Shown here piece after piece: positions 1-13,100 of a stretch of DNA of 64,000 bases. The position numbers and the translations under genes were made by a program. The stretch covers positions 582,001 through 646,000 of the forward strand of contig JAKTNV010000116.1 in assembly GCA_022747635.1 (NCBI GenBank), written 5' to 3'. Under the pieces are notes generated by a model. It was given only the letters and a program-made list of their open reading frames with translations. It was not told the origin of the DNA and did not search any database. Each line of letters starts with the position of its first letter. Positions within the stretch are counted from its first letter, which is position 1. This DNA comes from Hetaerina americana (taxonomy: Eukaryota > Arthropoda > Insecta > Odonata > Calopterygidae).

Positions 1-845
1 GTGGCTATTAGATCAAGAATGTTCTTTCCCCTTGCTGGTGAAGTGACTAATTGATGTAGGGAATTTGAGGTGAACGTCAATAAGAGGGGCTCGCATAAAT
101 CCTTGTCTTTACCTCCATTTATGAAACTATACGAATCCCAACATACTGTGGGAACATTAAAATCGCCACTGATTATTAGTCTATGCTCATTGCTGTGAGA
201 TGTAAAGCTTTTTATCCGATTTTCTAGATCTAGTTTTGAGTTAACGCCAGCATGGGTTGATCTATAATACGCACAGACATATATTCTTTTCGCACTGGGT
301 ATCTTTACTGAGCACCAGACACTTTCTATACAGTTATCAGGCAATAACTCAGCTCTACTGACGCTAGAGTTTTTAACCGAGATAAACACTCCTCCTCCGG
401 CTCTATTCTGCATGTCGTTTATATAAACTGTGTAGGCCTTGGGAAATATTTCGCTGTCTGCGGCATCATCTGTTAACCAACTTTCAGTTCCTATAATGAT
501 ATCTGATTCTGTGCTATGAATGATGTGGTGAAATTCCGGTATCTTATTTTTTAAACTTTGGCAGTTAACTACCACTACGGAAATTATTTCTTCGTCTAGA
601 ACCTACTTTGTGTTCGTTGTGGTCTGCTTTCTGGTGATGCTATTTAGTCTTTTGGGTGTCTTAATACACGATCGGTCGAAATTCTGATAAGTAATTCTTT
701 CTTTTGTTTCATTAGCACTGTACGTACTTCGAGAAATCTCTTTAGGTAACCTAGAATGGTGAGACCCACTAATTGACCTACACTTTATAATATCGTTATA
801 AGGGAAATTTATCTTTAAATTTACTCCACTACCTAACGTTCGCAT
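1..845 (-). pseudogene. ORF2 N-terminus: AP-like endonuclease of CR1-like retrotransposon
   Basis: The ATG at 845-843 lies inside the last codons of ORF1. An 80-residue lead segment runs to a TAG at 603-605. Reading on in the same frame, the minus strand gives the apurinic-like endonuclease: VVNCQSLKNK near the start, then GTESWL, RAGGGVFI, and SGDFNVP near 150-170. These are the metal- and DNA-binding blocks of CR1/Jockey-group endonucleases, which nick target DNA to prime reverse transcription. The frame stays open to base 1, so only the one nonsense codon is seen here. The RT domain is outside the window. Confidence 0.85.
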
Positions 846-1530
846 TTGCCTAACAATATCTTGAGCTCAAAGATCCTATGAGCCACCCGAACCGACGCCT
901 CAGGGGTGTAGTGGACCCCAGAGTGGTTCAAGGGAGCGCGACAAGACCCGAGTACCGGTCCCAAGTCCACAAACTCGGCCCCCATGTCCCGATAGAATTT
1001 CCACAGCCTTCCGTTTAGAGACTCAATACGACTCCAAACGTAAGCACCGCAGTCAGTCCGCGGGACAATGCTGCATATGGACAGCCGTAAGTCCACACCT
1101 GATGCCTCTCGCACCCGATCCACTTCGGATTTTAGGTCCCTAAAGGCACCCAAAATCCTTTCGAATCCGTACCTGGAAGCATCGTTGGTGCCGGTATGGG
1201 CTACCAACCGCAGCATGGAGCAGTTCGTGTCCCGGACTACCGCCCTTACTGCAGCCGTGGCGTTAGGAATTAACCCCCCTGGCATACAGTAGGAGGTAAC
1301 CCTCTGGTTCGTCACGTCTCTATGTTCGTCACGTCCCTTATTTCTCACTATTGATATGCCGCTTTGCAGCTCTTCATTGACTTCAATTCAGCTTCGTTTT
1401 CATTAAAATGTTCATTATTGTTTACGATACCCTTTCTCTCACAATTAAACATCTCAATCCCTGAAACATTAACGATTGTCGCGAATTTTTTATGCTTCGC
1501 CTCGTGCTTTGGATGATTCCTCTTAGTCAT
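833..1530 (-). pseudogene. ORF1 of CR1-like element, SGNH/GDSL-like domain, frameshifted
   Basis: The frame 1348-833 (171 residues, opening at a GTG) encodes the C-terminal part of a non-LTR ORF1 protein. It holds the block-III-like motif AHTGTND and a late GVHYTPEA segment, which matches the family's D-G-V-H-L catalytic dyad with the Asp replaced by Ser (NHSGVH). Known family members are thought to aid RNA binding or membrane association during retrotransposition; the esterase role is unproven. The upstream frame 1530-1348 (60 residues, Lys/Glu/Asn-rich) ends in TAG just where the second frame begins, one base out of register. I infer that one ORF was split by an indel near 1350-1400. The last codons overlap the start of ORF2 by 13 bases. 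Confidence 0.75.
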
Positions 1531-2550
1531 TGACCTGCCGTGAAAGAGGCCAAAACAATCAATTTAAACTTCCAGCCTTTCCTTAGAGAATGTACTTTCC
1601 ATAGATGTCGTGCAACAGAATGTTAGCAGAGAGAGAAAGAGCTAAATTGGGTATGCAATCTGGAGTGGAATTCCCATTTAACCGCGACTTATGAACTCAT
1701 CGTTTCGAGAGGCGTTGATTCGAACGAGCACAGGCCGATGGCGTCTCGATTCCGTTGACGCACGGAAAAACTCGAAGAGCATCAGTGGAAACCGAATTAG
1801 CCGCAAGCACGTCAGGAGGGATATCGGCGCGCATCGCGATAGATCCTCCGCACGAGAAAAAAAGGCTCCTTCCGTAATTTAAAAAAATTGAAAAGTGCGA
1901 CCCGAGGAGGAGAGACCAGTCCCACCCGCCCTCGCTTCACAACCCCCCCCCCTTCCCCCCTCCTACGTATTTCGCCGGCCGCTATGAATTTTTGAACGCC
2001 GCCTCCGCCATTTATCCGCGTCACGGAACGATTCGTTTTTTATCCTTTCGTAACCGTCACGAAGCGGCCGCCCTGGCTGCGGCCCACACTGGAGCACGTA
2101 ATAGGCGGGGGCCCTCCGGAGGTGGGAGGGAGACGCCGGGCCCCCGTGGTCCGGATGCGGCTAGATGTGATGCGGGGGACGGAAGGAGTGGGAAAGAGCA
2201 AGGAAGGAAGGGGCATTATGATTCCAAAAGAGTCCGGAGAGCGGGACGAGGACGGGAGAAGGGAAGGTACCTTCAAAAGGATATCCCTGTGATTCGAGGG
2301 GGTAGGGTGGGGAGATAATAAGCATTTAATTCCACTCCACGGTCCGGACTGGGCCAAATGAGTCATTCCCCTCGATTTCCATCCCCATGCTGGGCATGGC
2401 CTTGGGGCGCTGAGTTCCCAACGATTTCGGAATCGTCGATATAAATTGGCATATTAGTGTCTGCTTTTGATTGATTATCAATGTACCATTTTCAACGGGG
2501 AGCTACCTGCGCCATTTCATCAAAACGTGAGGAACAAGATTGATTTTTTT
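1531..2550. other. No gene seen; CpG-rich anonymous DNA
   Basis: No motif-bearing reading frame. About 1700-2330 is rich in CG dinucleotides with C-runs (1937-1960), and the overlapping frames on both strands are of low-complexity composition. It could be the edge of a CpG-rich regulatory stretch; nothing proves it. Confidence 0.4.
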
Positions 2551-2883
2551 TCAATATCGCTCTATATTCGTGATGACATGATGAACGTAGGTGCATTTTA
2601 TGAGTAACCATAGTTCACGTATTAGTGGTATTTGGGCCATTAGGGGTGAACAGGAAAGGTTGAAGGGTGGAGAGAAACCCAGCGTCGGCATTAGCCTACT
2701 CTTTACGATAGGCGCCAAGGGATCCGCAGCTTTGCGTCCCATCCGACGGACGGCGTACTCACTCAGAGTGCTCTCCACAAAGCACCTCAAGTAGGGATCG
2801 AGATACCTCTGAAAAATATTCAACACCGCCGGGGTTTGAACCCGGGCCTTCTGGATTGGAAGTCAGTTCCTCAGTTCACGTAA
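2551..2883 (-). mobile_element. tRNA-derived SINE, 5'-truncated
   Basis: On the minus strand a pol III B-box-like block (GGGTTCAAACCC, about 2832-2843) sits near the 5' end. It is followed by about 280 bases of SINE body and an A-rich end near 2551. The body contains a conserved-looking segment (GGATGGGACG... then GGCTAATGCCGACGC...) that I recognise from widespread arthropod SINEs. No A-box is visible, so the head is probably truncated. Frames crossing it are not genes. Confidence 0.6.
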
Positions 2884-2924
2884 CTGTATTTGTTATATGG
2901 CCAAATTACGGGAATAATATCGCA

Positions 2925-3175
2925 TGGTTTAGTGGATCAAGAGGAATCGGTAGTAGAACGTTGGACTACTGACCGGGGGGCCCGGGATCGATACCCGGGT
3001 AAGCCTCTATGGGCACCCGCAACTCCACCCAAGCTAAGTGATTTTTCGGGTACCAAATCCTCCTGGGATAGCATCACCGGCACAGGGAAAGGAACTGTCC
3101 CCCCTATTACCCTGCTAATGTGTGAATTTCACATGCCGTATAGGGCTAAGTAATCTACCATCTCCTACCAAACCG
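2925..3175 (+). mobile_element. tRNA-derived SINE, family A copy 1
   Basis: A tRNA-like head (about 2930-3000) has a B-box-like GGGATCGATACCCGG. It is followed by a body (AACTCCACCCAAGCTAAGTG..., GGCACAGGGAAAGGAACTG...) that matches, with divergence, the reverse complement of 62670-62862 and the segment at 29855-29998. Three copies in one window support a dispersed SINE family rather than a tRNA gene. Confidence 0.7.
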
Positions 3176-6100
3176 ACCTTCGGGTTAATTACTGTCTCTA
3201 TGGTTTCATTCTAGGATAACGTTTGCGTGCTGAAGTTTGATTTAAAAATCTTTCCTTCCAATACCAAAATGGTTTCTCAGATACGATTGTAGCATACCCT
3301 TTGTTTGATTATGGCATCTATCAACTCGCTTTCATATACGTATCAATTCTATATCAAGATTCAGGCGAATGCTGATAATTTATTTCTCTTTTTGATTATC
3401 TCTTTACCTTGCGCTGTATCGTGTAAACGAGTGTTGGTGGCATATCTGCCCTTTTAACTCTCGTCTGCCTTTTCTTACCTTATCTATTGCACGCTTTCCC
3501 ATCTGGCTGGGATATGGTATCGGATGGTGTAGTTATTTATATGTAACCCTAGCTTATTATCCGAGGGCTTGCTTTTTCGGTAGGTAAATTATTTAAGCTA
3601 CTTTTAGGACACGTCGAAATTATTTGATTCACAAAGAAGGGATTCATGAATGAAAAAGGAAAGCACCGAAAAATTCTCTAAATTGGAGAATTTGTTACGA
3701 AGGAAAAGGTAGTGTTACAGGGTGATTAGATAAAGTAGAATCAGAATCTGTCATTAATGAAGAGACAAAGCGGGACTAAGGGTTTTAGTTTGATGTTGGC
3801 AGTCGATTTTGTATCTGAAGCCGAGAGTGTTGAGTGAGTTAAGTACTATTTTAAAACCAAGATACAATGAAAGAGGTTCACTGAGTACAATAAAAACCCT
3901 CGGGCTGGGGTCATGTTCGTTTCCTTGTACTCTCTCTTCGCACTGTGGAAAGTTAGTGTCTTTTGAGTCCACGCCTGACACACTCCGGCGTAATCATCAT
4001 TGTGAAAACACCAGTGCAGTGGAATTTTAATTTGGCAAACTACCGGCTCACATAAATTAATGTTCATCTCGTATGCCAGCTCACGATCGAATGATTTTAC
4101 GCAAGGTGAACATTTAGATTTCTCTTTCGGCATCAGGAGAGCCGTGAAGAAGTTTGATGTGACCGTCATCTTTGAATCCACCGGTCACGTACGCCCCAGA
4201 AGAGGCCTTGCCGGCGCACACGCCGACGCACCTCAATAAACTTAAATATTCGAGGATACTTTCGAAACGAAAGCACCGAGAATCCGCAATGGCTGGCCAA
4301 ATCTGGAACGAGTGGTGGCGGGGGAGGGGGGAAGTGGCGGTGTATGATTCCCGCGAGGACGGCGGAGTAAATAAAGGGGCGAAATTCCCGCGAGGTGCGG
4401 TTGGGTGTCGTGCATTGCGTGGGAGGTACTCGCCCTAGGTTATGTTGGGCTGGAGTGGGTGTGGGAGGGAGTTGAGGGGGGGAGGTTGTGGGTGGGTGGG
4501 ACGCGGGGGGGGGGGGGTGGGGGGGGTTGGCTCGGCGGGAAGGGAGTGAGGCCTCCCAGCGGTGCGCGGGTTGACCTTTATTTCTGCTCGGATGAGCCCG
4601 TCTATCCATCCTGCGAAGAGTCATTTCCGTCACGAGAACTATTTTTCACGGTCACTTTATAATGGAGGGAATTTGCCATTCCTTCTCCTCTTTCGCCCGA
4701 AACTTCACCTCTTGCTCCCAGTGACCACCCTCTACCCTCCTTCACACCCCCCACCCCCGTATCCAAATTTTTTTCACAGTTCTTTTCTCTCACTTTCCTT
4801 TTTTTTAATATCACTTTTCCAAATTGTCCTCTCCGTTTTCAGGACTAAGTTTTGGGCCAGAGGCAGAGGTAAGGTACGCTCGCGGCGATAAAATATTTCG
4901 GCGTCAGGACAGTGAATCCCTAGTCTAAGTTCAGTTGTTCCCTCTGAACACCTCCAACTTAAATTTTGTAATTTTATAAGCCACCACCCACTTCCTCTAA
5001 CGTAATTTGCAGGGAACTGGCCCTCTTGATTGATTTTGCAAAATTCCTGTATCGCAAAATTTAGTTCCAGTTTAGCTATATTCTTATTTATTCAGTAGTA
5101 TTAGAGTTTTTATTGTTGATTGGTTTTTTTAGGGTTCAGTAGAGGAAGGAGAGACAGTGTTTTAAATATGCTCTCGTGCGAATTTCGATAGTGGACAATT
5201 TTACACATAGTTATTGCCTTTGAATAGTCGACAAATCATAATTTTTCAAAATATTTCACCAGCCAAGTTTTACAAATGGAATCGTAGTGCCATTTGTTTT
5301 TATCATGAGTTTCACACAGATTATCACATAAATCTCTCGGGAAATGTATGTATTTACTTATGACTCTCTTTAGCAGGTAAGGTTGAGAAAACTAAGCATG
5401 AAGTATGCGGGGAAACCCAAGATATAGCGATACTGAATGTACACCGGGAGACTTAAGTCAACATAAAACGTAGCATGACGCCTACGCTCTATTCTACGCG
5501 CTTCCAGACAAACCTGTGCCATGAGTCGCTGTGGTGCTTATCTCCCATTGCATGATCATGGAAAATAATGGGGAATTCTTAATAGAAGTAGCAGACTCTG
5601 CAGTATTACCGTCAAATTGTGTATTTAACCTTGGCTTTGCTGAGAAGTAAGCTCTGGTGCTTTCCCGGCGTATTAGCTTGATGACGTTTTCTCGGGTCTT
5701 CCACCGGACCAGTGGAATAATTGACATGAATTGGTTTTTTATTTTGATATCATCATGTATACTTGCATCGACTGATAATACTTAAAAGCAATTTCATCGC
5801 AATATTTCGCGACAGTTCGATTCTTACATCCGAATCAGTTGCTAAATGTAATACATACAGATCGAGATTCCTAGATACAGGGTACATTAAAAAATGCGTA
5901 CTGCAAACGGCTCATAAAAGATTTAATATCCCACGTTTGGTATTGCGTATTTTTCATCGCACCATTTCGTGTGCCACCCTGTTGGTCCCTGTACTTTACT
6001 TGCCTTGGTGCTCGATAAAAAATCATGTGCGTTTGCACGACCAAAGACCTCTCATGGGATTTTAGCGCGTAGCGTAGTACCAGAGTTTATTTAATTTCGA

Positions 6101-9100
6101 TCTTACGGGTGTGTTTTTTTTTAAGTTGTGACCTTGGAGGGGTTAGTCCCCTTCATTGAATGTTGTGGCGACGGCGAGATATTTTTTATACACCCATCAC
6201 CTTATTGTCTTGCTCTCGGTCAAGATTTTTACTTCATGATTTTTCTAAAAATAAAATACTCGCACGGTGCAAGAGTGAACATGACACCGAGATGGATTTG
6301 TGCGGGCGCGTGATGGAATGTTCCGCGATTAATGGATTGCGCACGTTGTATCGGTACTCCGGTTTTGACAATCTAAGTCGGGTGGAGTCCCCTGGCCCGA
6401 GCCATTGATTGAAGCATTGAAATCGCGCGGCGGTGAAACAAGGGGGGGAGGACGGAGGGTGGGTGAGATGAGGGTGCGGGGGGAGGGAGAGATGCTGAGC
6501 GGTGGAGATTGATAAGTGTGAGAGAGTGGAACGAAATAAGGGGTGGGGGGCAAGGGGGTGGAGAGAGAGAGAGGAGAGTGAGGGAGGGGGTGAGCTCGCG
6601 GTGGAGGCGAGCGAGGGAAGGGTCGCATCCGCTGGGCTGCAGGAAGGACAAGGGGGGGGCGGGGGAGGGTTGCAGGGGGAGATCTTGCTCACGCTCATGT
6701 CCTGCAATACCTGCAGATCGATGAATCCCTCCCGGGTGGATTTCTTTATTTTTGCGCCTCCTTCCCTCCCTCTTCATCCCTTTCGTTGTGAGCCGCCGTC
6801 GCTTATTTTTTTACCGCCCGTCAGCGCCCGCGCGAAGAGAGAGATGATACCGGGGCTGAGAATACTCTCTTTACACTTTATCCGAACACGATATTGCACG
6901 TGGGAAAAAAATCATATGGACTCTTCACTGAATGGGAATGTTGTGGGATGTAAAGGATCCATGCGGTTTCGCGCCAGCGTTTGACTCGTGAGGTTTCCTC
7001 TACGCTTCGCAAAATTGGTTGTTTATCGAGATCCTTTCCGCGGTGTAAATAACCACCCTGCACAAATCTTGTCATCTATTTTCCAGTGCCGTGCTGTTGA
7101 TATTTCTATGGTTTCAAACAAGTGATCTTGCTCGGTGCTCGCATTCATTGCTCTTGAGACATTTGTTCTTCGAATGATACTTAAAAAGAAAGTCAGGTGG
7201 GCAATTCTCAGTGACAGAGGAGAGATATAGTATGTGCGAGAGATAATTAAATTATGTTTACGAGTGATTGAAATACGTAATGATTCATGGCCCTTAAACA
7301 TGTTTCTGCTTTCGTTACCTATTTTAATTGTTTCTTATTGCCATTACATGGCTTTCATCGAAATGCGAAGGTGTCCCAAATCGGAACCGCAAAGAACTTT
7401 GCCTGAAATAATAGCCTTTTTTATAATTTTTCGCAGTTACCCAGTTCTCCTAAGGAATTGCGCCACACTCGAACCTTCCGTTTGACATAACGTTTCTTTA
7501 CCCGTTAAAAAAGGAGCAAACAGAAAAATATCCTTGGAGTTAACTATATCAATAGTACGTGCTTATCCTGGGATTATTATTTTACAAACTTGATAGTTAT
7601 TTATTTTAAAATACTAAGTTTTGACACGAGCACTAATCATATTTTTCACATTTTCTGGCCCTAGGGAAAAGGATATTATAACGAGGGGAGACTTAAAAGG
7701 TCGATACTACTTTTCTGATTAAACATGATCAATGCACATTTATGTAAATGATTTACTTTAAGTTTCATGTGAAGGATGGATAAGTGTAACATGTATACTG
7801 TAATTACCAGGAGCATTGTTGAAACATATGTACATGTCCATATTCTTATAAACTTACAAATTCATGGGTTACCGAAAATTTTCTTGTTTACATTTTCCAG
7901 TCGAATGACTTCAATAATAGAATTCCTCACAGCCGCACATCTTGCAGAGTTTAAAAATGAATATTGATTAAATTTAATGACTATTTGTCTTTTAAGTTTC
8001 TTCCACCATTCCATGACTCTCAAATGGCGAAGGACCGTGTCTCTCCCCTTTGAAATCGCTCCGTGCACCTTAGAATCCGCTAAACTAACTAATTCGTTAG
8101 TATCTTCACAAAAATACAGCATCGGTCTTTCCGATTCAATAACATATTTACGAATCAAAATCTGCAAAGAAAATATCACAGATTTATTTAAATTCTTTTA
8201 GCCAATGGGCTCATGGACTTGGTTTTCGCTCGATGAAAAACGGATATGTTGGAGAAGGCCGTCCACTTTTTCCGGCAACCGGCATTTCTCTGCACTTCGT
8301 TAGGTTGGTTCGAAATGATAGTTTGGCTTTCTTTTCGCGTGGTGCATACGGAAAAACGTCATCGAGTCAATCATTATTTTGTTTTTCGTGCCGTTTCGTC
8401 ACCCTTGTGAAATTAACGTGATTTACAGATACCCTAGAAGTTAAGGACCGTAAGAAATTGCTGGAAAGCCAATCGTTCTAACTCTCCATGAATGAGAGGA
8501 GTAAGCCAACAAAGTTTGTCTTATTCCTCAAGATGAATGTTCACACAGTTGTGCCCGATACCATTGAAATGCTCCATGGATGTCTTGGGCTCACAGCTCC
8601 CAAAATAGTTCTTTCGTGAATTTATGAGCGCAATTCCTTAGCGACATCATGGCCTTTTTATTCCATTTTCTCCTTTGTAGGTCAATTCAAAACAAAAATG
8701 GGATTTCCGAGTCCAATTTTGAACTATGGAGAATTATCACATTGCATACTCTTTAGCTTCATAGATAGTAAAATAAGGTTTACAATTCCATAATATTTTA
8801 GTCATAATAAGCTTAGCCAATGTTCATTCCAGCCTACAAAGAGGATGACGTTAGGAATTTGTTTTTATGCTTATGTCCAATACAGCGATTAACTGGTGAA
8901 AATGATATGCCTACTACTAACTTTAAGTTACGTAAAACTTGCATTTATTGCCATGCACACCTTTTCCAGGTAAGCTCTTTCGTAGAATTCCGAGACACAA
9001 GGATTTTAACTCGACTACTTGAAGCAAATGAAATACTTTCTAAATGGTATCCTTGATTTCTGTATGGAAATTTTCGCCTTCATAAATTCCTTCAAATGCT

Positions 9101-10085
9101 TTGTTTTATCGCTTTTTTGTCTCCCCAAGCTTGTCCGTTTGAGGTAGAGTCAGAAGGAAGGGGAACATAATAAACGATGTGCAAGGTGCCTGTGACCTTA
9201 CGAACTGCTTAGAAGGAAAAGTTTAATAACGCCCTTGACCCAGTATGCGACGAACATCCGATCTCGTCGTTTGACTTACACCGCGCTCTCCCGCGGGAAT
9301 CGTATGTGTTCGCGTGTGTCTGCTTGAATGTTAATGAAACGAGTGTGGCTACTGGAGCGAACTGCGGCCAGGGCTTCTCCCCTCGCCGTCAAACAAAAGC
9401 ACACGTCTGTGGCGCAACGCTGCTCCAACGCGGGGGGGGGGGAAAGGTGCTAGACGGTTGGTTTTCAAAGACACGATGACTGCGGAAGGGTTTAACAATT
9501 GGCTGGAAGTACCTCACATCCAGGTTCTCTTGTTTTTTAATGACGGAAGAGGCTGAACTAAGAGATGTCGACAGCCAATCAGATAGAGATGTGTCCTTGG
9601 TAGAGGATGAGCGACGGATCCCCCTACCGCCACAATTGCTAATTCATTTCTATATTTTCTTTTAAAGCTGCGTTCACTGAATTTGAATAATTGCGTCACA
9701 CGAGAAAACGGAAGTTGCCGATTAAACCTCACCATTATCCAAAACGTCGAATCTGCACCCAAACAAAGGACTTCCTCAGCGGGGGGAGGATCTCTCTGGG
9801 CGGCGGGCAGCCGTCGGCATACAACATGTAGACGCCCATTCTCGTCTTTCATTTTAGAGCACCGTGGGTTCACCACAATGTGGAGGAGCGGGGGGGGGGG
9901 GGGGTGGAGCAAGTAAGCGATGTATTATGTTATTTGCTCGGAAATGTTTCCTTTTGAAGGTTTACATCCGAAGTATGTTAAATATTATATGGACCATGTC
10001 GCAGTTTCACACCTTTACAGCTATTACCAAATCAGAGAGCCCTTTGACAAATACCAAAAACAGCCCAACTTTCAGGATGTAAGAG
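3176..10085. other. No gene seen; anonymous DNA with skewed low-complexity islands
   Basis: I found no reading frame with recognisable domains. Low-complexity islands: G-rich 4310-4560 with a run of G near 4507-4518, pyrimidine-rich 4670-4810, purine-rich 6430-6670, a G-run near 9431-9440 and a run of about 14 G at 9890-9903. Long Pro/Ser/Gly frames here are artefacts of these tracts. The rest is AT-rich unique-looking sequence. Confidence 0.4.
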
Positions 10086-10089
10086 GGCG

Positions 10090-10170
10090 TCTCGATAGCT
10101 TAGCTGGCTTAACCTAGACATGGCCAGACATCGAGGGTCCCAAGTTCGAATCGCAATCAAGGCGAATAAT
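10090..10170 (+). repeat. tRNA-like fragment, probable SINE head
   Basis: Contains an A-box-like TAGCTTAGCTGG (about 10096-10107) and a B-box-like AAGTTCGAATC (about 10142-10152), spaced as in a tRNA. The acceptor arms do not pair convincingly and there is no clean terminator. I call it a tRNA-derived repeat head or tRNA pseudogene. No second copy was found in the window. Confidence 0.5.
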
Positions 10171-13100
10171 TTTTACACTCTGAAATTGTTGCATTCACAG
10201 CACTTTATTATGTAACCTTAATTTATTTATTATATATTATTTCAATGATGATATACATACTATTTTCTTGAACGTATTTAATAATTATGAAGATTACTTA
10301 TGTCGGAAACTATTATCAAAATTAGTCAAATATGTCGTTTCTTGAGTTAACGATTGAAGTTGAGAATGAAAGTGCTAAGAAAATGTTAAAATTTCAAGGT
10401 GCAAAATCATTTATCTTGTCATAGAGGGGTTATCATTCCCCTAATCCCGGTCAATATGAATGGCTTTTACAACTATGAAATGTTTAAATTTCGATTCGGA
10501 TCGGCGGATGACTCCATTGAAGTAACCGCTGCGGCATCTCCCGCAGTTATTTGAATGAAAATGCAATCGAATTATTTATAATATTTTGAATCATTATTAC
10601 ATACTCACACATAATTTGCCCTATCCCAGGTGTATTTCATCGAATTCTTAGGTCAATTCTCTTTTCTATTTGCAAGCAGATGTTCAGTAGTGTGGAGAGA
10701 ATTAATGTCAATCAGGTAATTGCATGCTGTCGTCAATTAAGTAAGCTGAATGTCGACATCTTCAAAACCTGTTTTTTGACGGGGAATAACTTTCTCGGTT
10801 CTCATAAAATCCACCGAAAGAAACATGTTCGCGACCCTGCATTAAGTCTCCTTCCTCCTGTGAGGGTTTGCTTCATAACCCTATCCTTTTCAGGCCAACT
10901 TCCCGGTAACTGATCTTAGCGCCGTCGTTCAAGTTCTTCGCGAAATACTTCAATTTTTGCGGAATATGACGGCAATCAACCAACACATTAAAAAAGCGGA
11001 GATATGTTTACCGAATACATGTTAATTTCACAATCGGTAAAATTTCATTGGCTGTTGTTGAGTGTGTCAGCGGCTTCAAAGGTTCTCGTATTTGTGGTCA
11101 TCGCCGTGTTGGAGCCAAAAGGTCAACCTTCCAAAAACGGATAAAGCCCGAGGTCTCTGACGGAAAAAGTTCCTCTGCGAAGTTTTGAGAAGCGAAAGCG
11201 GTTTTGTCTCGTAATAGGGACATAACGTCCAAGACATAACGTCCAAGTTCCAATTCTCAAGAAACCAGCATTTTAAATTAACTGTATACGATAAACTTCC
11301 TAACGATTGAGGCCGTGGTCACCGTGGAAAATATGGAATGACATCAGTTGTAATTTGCTGGATATTATTAATTAAAAATTTTATCATGTGACGACTTATT
11401 ACGAAAACATTTTCATTTTATTAAATATCACTTGGTGAAATAGCTTTCTTTTCCTCTACATATAGCGTTATTTCTGAAATATTATGAGTATCTGCGAGTT
11501 TATGTGACAAGAAAATTATAGCTCTATAGTATTAATTGTGTATCAGTAATTGCTTCAATTTCATTTGTCCTTCAATCACAATTTTATTTCTAACATTAAT
11601 TTTTGAAAAAATTTCAAGCCAATGAAAACTCCTTTGCCAAGACAGTAGCGTTATTCCTCGGCTAGGAAAGACCACTCCTGTCAATTTAGTTTTGCGTTCA
11701 CTGAGCAAATAATTCTTTTTTAAGGTTTTATTGGACGCATTTTGACTGAGATCATGGTAAGGTCATGTCGTATGATTTACATTACAACCAGATTCCTCAA
11801 GAACAATGAGAAAATAATATCTTAAGGAGATATTTATTCCACAAATATGACATCCCATATGTTAATTGCTAAGGAAAACTGAAAATTTACCGTTACTATA
11901 GGCATTTTAAAACCTTTCCTTTTCTCCGGTATATCTGTTAAGTGCCAACATTCTTTACTACCAAGAGTCCGCACATTTTAAGTGGGCAAAAAAGCAAACA
12001 CAAGCTCCGGTAAGGAGGCTTTCAGACGACTTCGAGATTCCACGAAAGATCACAATCCACACACGGACACAAAAACGGACGCCAGCCTAAGCACACGCAG
12101 GTGAAGGGAGCGAAAAAGGAGGAGTGGCCGACCCGCTGAATGAAAGGACGATGGGCTAAACAAACTCAGCGAGGGCCTTCAGTGGCTACAAAGTATATTG
12201 CGCATTACGGACTTAAGTTGCGACAAACACGTTATCTTTCAATAATATGGATTAGGAGTCATCACAGAATCATTCAGCAGTAACCATTTGGATTTTATAG
12301 CTGAGAATCAGTTTATGGCCTTCAATAGGAAACCTGTCCGAATTTTCAGCCATGTGTGGGTATCGCGCGGGAAAGCCTGGAAATGGAAGTGATAACTATG
12401 ACGAAAGACGAGCAAACAAAATGTTTCTTAAGAGTGATATGTCAAATTAAGTGGATAACACTCCTTTCTTTAGTGTTCTAGTCTTTTGAAGATATCTTCA
12501 TATTGATTGCAGATGCATAGTTGGATTCAGTACGTGTCGAACGAAATTTTCATGCGAGTAATGGAGATTCTGGGACACTTAAATAGAATATTTCAATCAA
12601 TTTTTTTCATTTACATATTTAAAAGCAAGGGCTTTGAGCACATTTTCCGTCATAACACGATGCTCAGCATTTTCCAAGCAGTCGAATTTATATACAAGTG
12701 TATATGGCCGATTACTCGGGGCATCCTCGGTAACATCCAGGAATAGAAGTGATCACCACGCAGAGAAATTTTCCTGAGCCGTCGAACTAAAATACACAAG
12801 CAAATGAGAGAGGTATACCGCTCAATTCGACTCTCGCGCGGTTCATTTGCATATCAGACGGATATGAGCGTCTGCAAGCGACAGTCGGCGGTTCTTTTTT
12901 TTCCCCCCGCCCTCGCCTCCTTCCCCTTCGGCCGTGACCACGCGGCACCTCGCGTGAGAGATTCCTCCTCCGCCCCCTCAAGAGTAATTCATTTCTCCTC
13001 CCCCTTCATCCCCCTCCCTCCCAACACCCTCACAATCCGACACGCCCCTCGCCTCCCCCGACCCCAATCCCTCGCTTCGAACCTCGCGACATTCATCACG

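Larger units (their letters stand above)
1..1530 (-). mobile_element. CR1-like non-LTR retrotransposon, 5' part, continues past left edge
   Basis: Reading the minus strand from 1530 down to 1 gives an ORF1 with an SGNH-hydrolase-like domain, followed by the endonuclease half of an ORF2. This order is typical of CR1/L2-group LINEs. The reverse transcriptase would lie to the left of the window. The element is dead: ORF1 changes frame near 1350-1400 and ORF2 has an in-frame TAG at 603-605. The 5' end is not defined; I see no clear boundary above about 1530. Confidence 0.85.

Noticed and set aside
6234..6984. Several 130-160-codon frames
   Set aside because: They come from a purine-rich tract read on both strands; no domain.
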